In this document: piece after piece, positions 1 to 5,188 of the stretch
How the letters are laid out: each line of letters starts with the position of its first letter
How positions within the stretch are numbered: the first letter of the stretch is position 1
Assembly: GCA_016235915.1 (NCBI GenBank)
Contig: JACRIC010000070.1
Location: forward strand, 1 to 5,188
Origin: Candidatus Peregrinibacteria bacterium
GTDB lineage: Bacteria > Patescibacteriota > Gracilibacteria > UBA1369 > JACRIC01
Direction of reading: 5' to 3'
Length of the DNA: 5,188 nt
The notes under the pieces: model-generated
The model's input: only the letters and a program-made list of their open reading frames with translations
Databases searched by the model: none
Told to the model about the DNA's origin: nothing
Made by a program: the position numbers and the translations under genes

Positions 1-83
1 CAATTTCCAATTTGCCTTTTGACTTTTCTCCTTGCCTCTCGTAATCTAAAAAAGTCCTCTCTAAAATTTCAATACAAAATCCC

Positions 84-224
84 ATGACCAACGCCCATGC
101 CTCCAAACAACACGGTTGTGTCAGCGTCAATAAAACCCGACCGAAAAGTAAACTCCGAAAAAAGAAGAACAAAGCAAAAGCTCGAGCGCGACGCGAAGCG
201 CGACTGACAACAAAAAAAGCCTAA
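84..224 (+). CDS. Possible small, highly basic protein (46 aa), hypothetical
   Basis: An ATG at 84 opens a 46-codon frame ending at TAA 222-224, 27 nt before the next gene. The product begins MTNAHASKQHG. Its C-terminal half is dominated by Lys and Arg (for example KSKLRKKKNKAKARARREAR), as in small ribosome-associated or nucleic-acid-binding proteins, but I recognise no family. Support for coding comes from codon choice matching the neighbours (CGA and CGC for Arg, ACC, GCG, AAA for Lys) and from its position just before a co-directional gene. Against it are the short length, the lack of a Shine-Dalgarno sequence before the ATG and the lack of a recognisable domain. The Arg-rich part is encoded by a 12-nt-period repeat, which could create a basic-looking frame by chance. 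A real gene is about as likely as not. Confidence 0.4.
   Translation: MTNAHASKQHGCVSVNKTRPKSKLRKKKNKAKARARREARLTTKKA
185..204 (+). repeat. Short GC-rich direct repeat (AGCGCGAC x2, period 12)
   Basis: AGCGCGAC occurs at 185-192 and again at 197-204. Part of the same block (CGC GAA GCG) can also fold into a tiny hairpin with a GAA loop. It stands out because the surroundings are A-rich. It lies in the basic end of the small ORF and encodes alternating Ala/Arg/Glu residues. No T-tract follows, so it is not a convincing terminator. Its function is unknown. Confidence 0.4.
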
Positions 225-251
225 AGACCATTCAGAAAAACCCACAGAGCC

Positions 252-1433
252 ATGCCGATTTTTCCATTTCCAAAAAAAAAATACGCTCTGACTTCTTCAC
301 GCATATTCGCCAAAACCGTGCGTTTTTCAACAAGAATCATTGCCGTCGCGCTCTTCCTCCTCACCTTCATCCTCGCCATCGAATTCATAAAAGTCGGAAT
401 TGAACCTTTTTCCGACACTCTGCGCGAATATATCAAACAATATGTAAACAGCTCTCTGGCTAGTATGGGCATCGGCTGGTTTACTTCTTTTTTGACGGTA
501 AACAGCACTTCTATCGCCGTACTCGGGATGAATCTTGTCGGCCATGACATCCTGAATTTTGACGAAGGTTTTTACCTCATCCTCGGATCACGCATCGGTT
601 CGGCGGCAGTGATTCTCTTTCTTGGGATTATTTTCTACCTTAAAGGTCAAAGTTATCGGCGAAGTATCAATGTGGGACTTCTCACTTTTCTGGCAATCCT
701 GAGCACCTCGCTCCTCGCCATATTTTTTGGAAAAATACTCCATCTCCTCAAAATCGACGAAAACATGGCGCAAGCGCTCCACTCGCCCGGCCAGGGACCA
801 ATGACCAAATTTATCAGCGAATCTTTTACTCACAACATCGCCGCTATTTCGCTCAGTCAAATTGGCCCCGTTCTCACCTTTCTTATAGGATTCATCATGG
901 TCATTCTCGTCATTGAACTTCTCAATAAAGTATTTTACATCATCGACTTCTCGGAACACGACTTTGAAAAAAATCCTTTCCGATATCAGCTCTCAAAACT
1001 CCTTCGCACTCGCTTCTTTGCGTTTTTAATGGGAACAATCATCGGCGCACTCACGCTCTCCATCACCGTAACACTCAGCATTCTCATTCCCCTATACACC
1101 CACGAAACCCTCGTTTCAAAAATCAAAGAACTGTTTAATAAAAATACAAGCCTCGCCTCCCGAATGCTCATTCCGTATGCGCTCGGAGCGAATCTTGGGA
1201 GTTTTCTGGACACGTTCGTCTTTGCGAAAATATCAGGATCCACCATCGGCCTTACCTTAGCCTACAATGTATTTCTCAGTTCACTCTTCAGCATATTGCT
1301 CCTCTTTCTCATATATCGAATTTGGAGCGATATCATGATACGCATATCAAATTGGGCTCTTTCTCGCCCAGCATATTTGCCGGAAATCATCATCTTGCTG
1401 ATTACCTTTCCGCTTCTTCTCATTTTCCACTAG
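252..1433 (+). CDS. Polytopic membrane protein, divergent Na/Pi cotransporter (PNaS) family-like
   Basis: The product is a 393-residue inner-membrane protein with about eight hydrophobic segments: near 28-47, 70-97, 106-130, 139-165, 203-231, 254-281, 305-325 (moderate) with 331-357, and 374-392. A short basic N-terminus (KKK at 8-10) precedes the first. Two similar halves are visible. Half one has GWFTSFLTVNSTSIAVLG (75-92) followed by GSRIGSA (112-118). Half two has GALTLSITVTLS (265-276) followed by GANLGSF (312-318). This matches the inverted-repeat plan of the Na/Pi cotransporter family, where a QSSS motif is followed by a GANIGTT-like motif. Here QSSS is replaced by VNSTS and SITVTLS, so the usual sodium/phosphate ligands are altered and the substrate cannot be assigned. 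The PhoU-like C-terminal domain of many bacterial homologues is absent. The ATG at 252 is the first start in the frame; no Shine-Dalgarno sequence is seen. The next gene begins 3 nt after the stop. An alternative is an unrelated membrane protein of unknown function. The family assignment is by eye. Confidence 0.65.
   Translation: MPIFPFPKKKYALTSSRIFAKTVRFSTRIIAVALFLLTFILAIEFIKVGIEPFSDTLREYIKQYVNSSLASMGIGWFTSFLTVNSTSIAVLGMNLVGHDILNFDEGFYLILGSRIGSAAVILFLGIIFYLKGQSYRRSINVGLLTFLAILSTSLLAIFFGKILHLLKIDENMAQALHSPGQGPMTKFISESFTHNIAAISLSQIGPVLTFLIGFIMVILVIELLNKVFYIIDFSEHDFEKNPFRYQLSKLLRTRFFAFLMGTIIGALTLSITVTLSILIPLYTHETLVSKIKELFNKNTSLASRMLIPYALGANLGSFLDTFVFAKISGSTIGLTLAYNVFLSSLFSILLLFLIYRIWSDIMIRISNWALSRPAYLPEIIILLITFPLLLIFH
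272..281 (+). repeat. Homopolymer tract of ten A residues near the start of the membrane-protein gene
   Basis: Ten consecutive A residues cover most of codons 7-10 (Pro-Lys-Lys-Lys), only 20 nt inside the gene. The frame is intact as given. Tracts of this length are prone to polymerase slippage and to sequencing error. A one-base change here would shift the frame almost from the first codon. Confidence 0.7.
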
Positions 1434-1436
1434 TCC

Positions 1437-2192
1437 ATGCCGAGCACTCATGAAATCATGGAATCTTTGGAAACTCTCTTTGCCCGGGTTTCAAAGGAAG
1501 CAGATTTGGTATACCGCTCGCTGAAACTTCCGTGCGCCAAACACTGCTCTCTCTGCTGTGAACAACTCTTTCCCGTTTCATTGGTGGAAGCGTATTCCGT
1601 CAGTGTCCATTTCGCCGCGCTCGACCGAACGTCCCGAAGAGAACTTCAAAAAAAAGCGGAAAAAATCTCCGAAAAACTCTCAGAAAAAAATTGGAACCAA
1701 TATCAGGCATTCAATATCGACAAAAAAACGCTCTTTGAAAAACGCGCTGATTTCGCTCATGCACTCCACAACACGCGCATCTCCTGCCCTTTGCTCGTAA
1801 AAAATCTCTGCTCTGTTTACTCCGACCGACCGCATGATTGTCGCGTGCACGGCTGTTCTTTCGATGCCACAACTCATGAGCTCGTTGCCTGCGAAAAATT
1901 TAACGATCGGATAAAAAATCAGCCAAATTTTTACAAAAAACTCATGGATTTCAATTTTTTGTATTCAGAGCTCCTGACATTGGATCGAAATCTTTTGACA
2001 ACACTCACGCAAAACACGATAAGCGAAAAAACGATGTATGTTACTTCGCTTTATATTCCCATCCTCCACGATTTTACACAAAGAAACTGGTTTGAATTCT
2101 TTGAAAAAAAATTTTCAGCGACGGGTAAACTGCGCAGTGCACGATTTTCAGAGGTTCCTCAATATCACTTTATCGTTGACATACATGACTAG
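1437..2192 (+). CDS. YkgJ-type cysteine-cluster protein (putative zinc/iron-binding)
   Basis: The product is a 251-residue soluble protein with no signal peptide or membrane segment. Its cysteines follow the YkgJ / CxxCxxCC pattern (zinc- or iron-chelating domain family): C33-x3-C37-x2-C40-C41 near the N-terminus, then C117, C125, C135, C140 and C152. The stretch CPLLVKNLCSVYSDRPHDCR (117-136) is the typical second half, with the conserved 'C.vY..RP..CR' arrangement. A charged helical stretch (about 67-86, ELQKKAEKISEKLSEK) separates the halves. The region after residue 155 is extended and I do not recognise it. Members are thought to bind a metal or an iron-sulfur cluster, and the biochemical role is mostly unknown. 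The ATG at 1437 is 3 nt after the preceding stop, and the gene end overlaps the ftsQ-like start by 8 nt, which supports one transcript with coupled translation. The family call is firm and the function open. Confidence 0.8.
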   Translation: MPSTHEIMESLETLFARVSKEADLVYRSLKLPCAKHCSLCCEQLFPVSLVEAYSVSVHFAALDRTSRRELQKKAEKISEKLSEKNWNQYQAFNIDKKTLFEKRADFAHALHNTRISCPLLVKNLCSVYSDRPHDCRVHGCSFDATTHELVACEKFNDRIKNQPNFYKKLMDFNFLYSELLTLDRNLLTTLTQNTISEKTMYVTSLYIPILHDFTQRNWFEFFEKKFSATGKLRSARFSEVPQYHFIVDIHD

Positions 2193-3030
2193 ACCGCATT
2201 ACCGACACCTCTTACAAAAACGACGACGAAAACCCATAAGCGCCGTGCAGGGACAACTCTTTTCCCATATGCCTCAGCGACGCAAACATTCAAATGCGCA
2301 AAGAAAACTCCTTTCACTCTTGACGATAACGCTCTTCGCCGGCACGATTTTTTTCCTGGTATTCTCAGAAAACTTCCGTATCCAAAAAATAATCATAGAA
2401 AGGAAAGGTTCTTTTGTCGAAATTGATTCTTTTAAAAAAATCAGCGCTCCTTTTTTGCGAAAAAACATATTTCTTTTCGATACTGAAATTTTACAAAAAA
2501 AAATAATAACCGCTCACCCGGAAATTCAGCAAATTGCCATAAAAAAACAGATTCCATCCAGTGTAAAAATTTCACTCATCGCCTATCCCGTCGTGGCCAA
2601 TCTCACCAACACTTTCGGGGACTTTAAAAAAAAATTTCAAATAAATGAAAAAGGCGTGCTGGTGACGGAAAATAAAGAAAATGCCACACTGCCATATCTG
2701 AAAATGTCAACAGAAAAATCCCTCGTCGTTGGCAAGGAAATTATCGATAAAAAAAATCTCGACTTTACACTGGAAAGCATACACATGTTCGAAGAAATAT
2801 TTGCCATGAAAGTGGTGGACGCTCTGTACAAACCGATTGAACGAGAAGTGCATCTACGGACAGAAAAAGGATTTATGGTCTGGCTCGACACTCAAAAAGA
2901 CCTGAAAAAACAATTCGAAAAATTAAAACGCGCCTTGTCCAACCTCGACATCTATAACACGCCTCTAGAATACATCGATCTCCGAATCCCTGGAATCGAA
3001 AATGAGAAAATTTTTTATAAGCGAAAATAA
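2185..3030 (+). CDS. ftsQ: FtsQ/DivIB-like cell-division protein with POTRA domain
   Basis: The product has 281 residues, close to the length of known FtsQ/DivIB proteins. It has a basic cytoplasmic N-terminus (1-41, rich in Arg/Lys/His), a single membrane segment (about 42-60) and an extracytoplasmic part. Residues 63-135 fit a POTRA domain: FRIQKIIIERKG, then LRKNIFLFD, then HPEIQQIAIKKQIPSSVKIS, the usual 'P.i....v....P..v.i.i' ending. A beta domain follows, with FQINEKGVLV (151-160), LPYL (169-172) and a terminal YIDLRIPG (263-270) like the 'YIDLR' near the end of FtsQ proteins. FtsQ bridges early and late divisome proteins such as FtsL and FtsB at the septum. The frame stays open upstream to an ATG at 2038, but that start would overlap the cysteine-cluster gene by 155 nt. 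The ATG at 2185 overlaps it by only 8 nt and leaves a normal N-terminus. An ATG at 2269 is also possible. No Shine-Dalgarno sequence is evident. The sequence is divergent, so the name rests on architecture. Confidence 0.75.
   Translation: MTRPHYRHLLQKRRRKPISAVQGQLFSHMPQRRKHSNAQRKLLSLLTITLFAGTIFFLVFSENFRIQKIIIERKGSFVEIDSFKKISAPFLRKNIFLFDTEILQKKIITAHPEIQQIAIKKQIPSSVKISLIAYPVVANLTNTFGDFKKKFQINEKGVLVTENKENATLPYLKMSTEKSLVVGKEIIDKKNLDFTLESIHMFEEIFAMKVVDALYKPIEREVHLRTEKGFMVWLDTQKDLKKQFEKLKRALSNLDIYNTPLEYIDLRIPGIENEKIFYKRK
2495..2503 (+). repeat. Homopolymer tract of nine A residues within ftsQ
   Basis: Nine A residues encode Lys-Lys in the POTRA region of the FtsQ-like protein. The reading frame continues correctly through the tract. 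Like the ten-A tract at 272-281, it is a potential slippage or sequencing-error site. Confidence 0.6.
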
Positions 3031-3039
3031 TCAAAAGAG

Positions 3040-3051
3040 ATTGTTGACAAT
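3040..3051. promoter_or_regulatory. Short palindrome ATTGT-TG-ACAAT, possible operator
   Basis: A 5-bp inverted repeat (ATTGT / ACAAT) around a 2-nt centre contains a TTGACA sequence. It lies upstream of the extended -10 element of the surface-protein gene. TTGACA is 31 nt from that -10 box, too far to be its -35 box, so a protein-binding site is one reading. Such short AT-rich palindromes are also common by chance. Confidence 0.2.
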
Positions 3052-3057
3052 TTCGAC

Positions 3058-3086
3058 TTGCTTTTCCAGATGAAAAATGATAGAAT
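3058..3086 (+). promoter_or_regulatory. Extended -10 promoter for the secreted Ig-like protein gene
   Basis: TAGAAT at 3081-3086 matches five of six bases of the TATAAT -10 consensus. It is preceded by TGA at 3078-3080, which gives the extended -10 TGN motif. A weak -35 box, TTGCTT (3058-3063), lies exactly 17 nt upstream. Transcription would start near 3093, leaving a leader of about 59 nt before the ATG at 3152. The position between two co-directional genes fits an independent promoter for the downstream gene. Confidence 0.5.
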
Positions 3087-3090
3087 AAAC

Positions 3091-3131
3091 GGATAAACCC
3101 GACAAAAAAACGGTTTATATATCCTTTTTTT
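3091..3131 (+). terminator. AT-rich hairpin plus T7: probable intrinsic terminator after ftsQ, possibly also a leader element
   Basis: ATAAACC (3093-3099) pairs with GGTTTAT (3112-3118), and flanking GG (3091-3092) can pair with CC (3123-3124) across a small bulge. Seven T residues follow at 3125-3131. This is the layout of a Rho-independent terminator 60-100 nt after the ftsQ stop, although the stem is weak. It lies downstream of the promoter at 3058-3086, so it would also sit at the very 5' end of the surface-protein mRNA. A competing fold is possible: A7 (3104-3110) with T7 (3125-3131) plus GG (3112-3113) with CC (3123-3124). The two folds exclude each other because they share GG, CC and the loop. 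Confidence 0.45.
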
Positions 3132-3151
3132 ACATCATTTTCAAAACAAAA

Positions 3152-5188
3152 ATGAAAACAAAAATCTTCTCGCTTGGAGGGATGATCGTCCTTCTCAGCG
3201 GACTGCTCTTCTGGTCTTGGCAGACCGCAATTTTTGCAGTGTCAAGCTCGGTGACCGTCACATCACTGGTAACATCCACCACAACCGTAAAAGAAAATTC
3301 GCTCACGCCGGTATTTAAAATCACATTCCCAGGAGTAGAAACAGGAGAAACCCTGTCAGGAGTCAATGTTATTTTAAATAGTAGCGCAACAGGAAGCGCC
3401 GCAACCTCGGACGTGCTCGAAGATAATCGAGTACACTCCGGAGGCTGGCAACTTTGGAAAGATTCTTCTTCCGGAACCGCGGGAACTTTTGAAAGATATA
3501 CCGACGAACAAGTCTTACTTTCCTCAAGTTCACTCAATTATGGCTCAAATGGAGCTTTTACCATTACTCCCGACACCAACGTCTCCCTCACGAGCAATGA
3601 TATTTTTTACGTAGCGATAAAAACAGATGATACCGGACTGCCGGCATCAACGACCTTTACGGTCTCTTTAAGCGGAATAACTACCACTGGAAGCACACAG
3701 CCGAGCATCACGACCGTGCAAACATCCAATCTCTCGCTCTCCGTAACGCCACGACTGACAAAAATAGAACTGCTCGATGGAGGAGTGAGCGCGGGAAACC
3801 GCATCCGCATGACTTTTAATCAGAGCATGGATTTTTCGTACATCACGACATACGGCTTAAGCTGGTACATTTATCAATACGACGCAAACTGGTATCAATT
3901 AAGCTTTGGAAGCAGTCCAACAACCGCCGTAAGCAGTGGAGGAGGAGCGACGAATGACACGCTCACGATTACTCTCGGAACAAGCCCGACCATTACCACC
4001 GACCGACCATTTTACTATTCCCTTCCATCCGCGGGAACATCCTACAATTGGGCTTACGGTCAAAAACGATTCGACAACACCGCTCCGACACTCATCAAAG
4101 CGGAACTCATCACGGACGCCCTAGGAAATGGGCAAGCAAAAGACATCGGCGACCAGATCGCCTTCCAATTCAGCGAAGCGATGGATATGACCAGCGCCAC
4201 GCCAAATAATGTCTCTGCCATGCTTCCGCCTTCATCCGGTTCCTACAGCGATTCCGGAGCAAAACCCGTATTGACATGGTGGGGATCGAGCGTGCTCGTA
4301 GTCACATTAAAAAACAATCTCTCAACCGATCTCATCGGAAAAACGGTCAATCCAGCAAACTCTCTGACAGACACCTCTGGAAACGCTGACAACACCTCGA
4401 CCGCTCCCACAATAACAGCAACCTCCTTGGCGCCAGTCGCCAGCGTGACACTCAGCGACATTGACACAGCCAACAGTTGGCTCGACAAAAACGATATCGG
4501 AGTCGACTACGTCCTTCCCTCATATTCCAGCGGAGTAACATCCGACACAGATTTTCACGTTGACCTCTATCTCATTCCCGAAAGCGTTGGATTTAATTTT
4601 TCATCGCTCTACCGCATAAATTCCGCGGAACTGACAACAAGCACCGCAGGAACGACTCAAAGTTTTGATGGAGCCGACAGCACCTATTACCTCTATTATG
4701 ACAGCCGCACCAATTTCCCAAGCATCGCCAACAACGACTGGAGCAACATCGAATACAATTCTATCGAAGAAGGAACTCGTTACATCGCCTATGCAGTAGC
4801 AAGCACAGATCCGCAGTCAAGCGAAACAAACGCCGGTCGATCCATCCCAAAACCATCTGAACCAGCGGCATTTACCGCGGAAAGCTACTCGGATACGACC
4901 TCTCAACCATGGGTCACTTCTTATTCGCCAAATTCTTCAAGCGTCCCAACAAACACCTCGTCATTTACCATGACATTCTCGGAAGGACTCGATTCCACCA
5001 CAGCCTCCGACATTGACAACTACAATCTCAAATACGACAGCGACGGAAACTGGACATATGATACGGAAGTGCCACTGACATCCGTCTCATATAACAGCAC
5101 CACCTATACCGTAACACTCACAACATCTACCGCTCTTGCGGCAAGTTCATGGCATTACCTCCAAGCGGAAAGCACCATTGAAGATCTC
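3152..5188 (+). CDS. Secreted Ser/Thr-rich surface protein with Big_5/SbsA-type Ig-like domains (N-terminal part; cut by window end)
   Basis: The frame runs from the ATG at 3152 without a stop to the last base: 679 codons, so the 3' end is missing. Residues 1-29 form a signal peptide: basic MKTK, a hydrophobic core (about 11-22) and a likely cleavage after IFA (27-29). The mature part has many Ser and Thr, is beta-rich and contains no cysteine. Residues 34-198 form an N-terminal beta domain I do not recognise. Three segments share an Ig-like signature in which a hydrophobic strand is followed by 'F...(M/L)D': IRMTFNQSMD (218-227), IAFQFSEAMD (336-345) and FTMTFSEGLD (604-613). The last two follow APTLIKAELI (311-320) and QPWVTSYSPNSSSVPTN (585-601), as in SbsA/Big_5 domains. 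Residues 427-570 are a different beta segment. Export by Sec and a surface or S-layer-like role are inferred. A second ATG at 3182 has GGAGGG ending immediately before it, too close to act as a ribosome site, and would remove the basic signal-peptide start. The gene has its own promoter upstream. Confidence 0.8.
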   Translation, partial: MKTKIFSLGGMIVLLSGLLFWSWQTAIFAVSSSVTVTSLVTSTTTVKENSLTPVFKITFPGVETGETLSGVNVILNSSATGSAATSDVLEDNRVHSGGWQLWKDSSSGTAGTFERYTDEQVLLSSSSLNYGSNGAFTITPDTNVSLTSNDIFYVAIKTDDTGLPASTTFTVSLSGITTTGSTQPSITTVQTSNLSLSVTPRLTKIELLDGGVSAGNRIRMTFNQSMDFSYITTYGLSWYIYQYDANWYQLSFGSSPTTAVSSGGGATNDTLTITLGTSPTITTDRPFYYSLPSAGTSYNWAYGQKRFDNTAPTLIKAELITDALGNGQAKDIGDQIAFQFSEAMDMTSATPNNVSAMLPPSSGSYSDSGAKPVLTWWGSSVLVVTLKNNLSTDLIGKTVNPANSLTDTSGNADNTSTAPTITATSLAPVASVTLSDIDTANSWLDKNDIGVDYVLPSYSSGVTSDTDFHVDLYLIPESVGFNFSSLYRINSAELTTSTAGTTQSFDGADSTYYLYYDSRTNFPSIANNDWSNIEYNSIEEGTRYIAYAVASTDPQSSETNAGRSIPKPSEPAAFTAESYSDTTSQPWVTSYSPNSSSVPTNTSSFTMTFSEGLDSTTASDIDNYNLKYDSDGNWTYDTEVPLTSVSYNSTTYTVTLTTSTALAASSWHYLQAESTIEDL

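Noticed and set aside
19..47. TTGACT (19-24) with TAATCT (42-47) at 17-nt spacing as a promoter for the operon
   Set aside because: The -35 box is good, but the -10 box matches the consensus at only three positions and no extended motif is present. The support is too weak to list as a feature.
1..87. Tail of an upstream gene entering from the left edge (28 codons in frame 1, ending at TGA 85-87)
   Set aside because: The frame is short, its product has no recognisable end motif, and the other two frames stop earlier. It cannot be told apart from noncoding sequence.
221..1246. Open frames on the reverse strand opposite the membrane-protein gene
   Set aside because: The + strand frame has the membrane segments and family motifs. 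The reverse frames have no recognisable domain and incoherent composition.
2038..2184. Upstream extension of the FtsQ-like protein from an ATG at 2038 (49 extra residues)
   Set aside because: It lies wholly inside the cysteine-cluster gene in another frame, would make the protein unusually long, and adds no recognisable domain. The ATG at 2185 gives a normal length and an 8-nt overlap.
3044..3049. TTGACA as the -35 box of the surface-protein promoter
   Set aside because: It is 31 nt from the TAGAAT -10 box, and no acceptable -10 box lies 16-18 nt downstream of it.
3130..4488. Open frames on the reverse strand opposite the secreted-protein gene (3130-3537, 3607-3810, 4243-4488)
   Set aside because: They mirror the Ser/Thr/Val-rich codons of the + strand gene, are short, show no domain, and overlap a frame that is clearly coding with a signal peptide.
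1..5188. Recoded TGA (Gly or Trp), as in some candidate-phylum bacteria
   Set aside because: No in-frame TGA occurs in any of the genes. Trp uses TGG and Gly uses ordinary GGN codons, so nothing suggests recoding.

Overview
The window looks like a bacterial chromosome segment with moderately low GC and many A-tracts. Four genes and one tentative small ORF all lie on the + strand. The organism may belong to Candidate Phyla Radiation / Patescibacteria. That is an inference from the divergent, minimal-looking envelope genes, the tight gene packing, the absence of Shine-Dalgarno sequences and the large secreted Ig-like Ser/Thr-rich protein; no taxonomic marker gene is present. Stops used are TAG, TAG and TAA (plus TAA for the small ORF). 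No in-frame TGA occurs in any gene, so nothing points to a recoded TGA.

Layout: bases 1-83 hold nothing I can assign. Bases 84-224 contain a small, very basic ORF (46 aa) with the same codon habits as its neighbours. Bases 252-3030 form a compact three-gene cluster: a polytopic membrane protein with the two-repeat fold of the Na/Pi cotransporter (PNaS) family but degenerate QSSS motifs; a YkgJ-type cysteine-cluster protein starting 3 nt after it; and an FtsQ/DivIB-like cell-division protein whose start overlaps the end of the cysteine-cluster gene by 8 nt. The spacing suggests one transcript with translational coupling.

Bases 3031-3151 are a short regulatory intergenic region. It holds a small palindrome, a good extended -10 promoter element, and a hairpin followed by seven T residues. 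The hairpin could end the ftsQ transcript and also form the 5' leader of the next gene.

From 3152 to the right edge an uninterrupted reading frame of 679 codons encodes the N-terminal part of a secreted, cysteine-free, Ser/Thr-rich protein. It has a signal peptide and several Ig-like segments resembling the SbsA/Big_5 type; it is cut by the window end.

Overall this is a cell-envelope region: a membrane transporter-like protein, a metal-binding protein of unknown role, a divisome protein and a cell-surface protein. I see no CRISPR array, tRNA, rRNA, insertion sequence or recognised defence system. The parts most worth checking are the degenerate transporter, its linkage with the cysteine-cluster and FtsQ-like genes, and the leader hairpin before the surface-protein gene.
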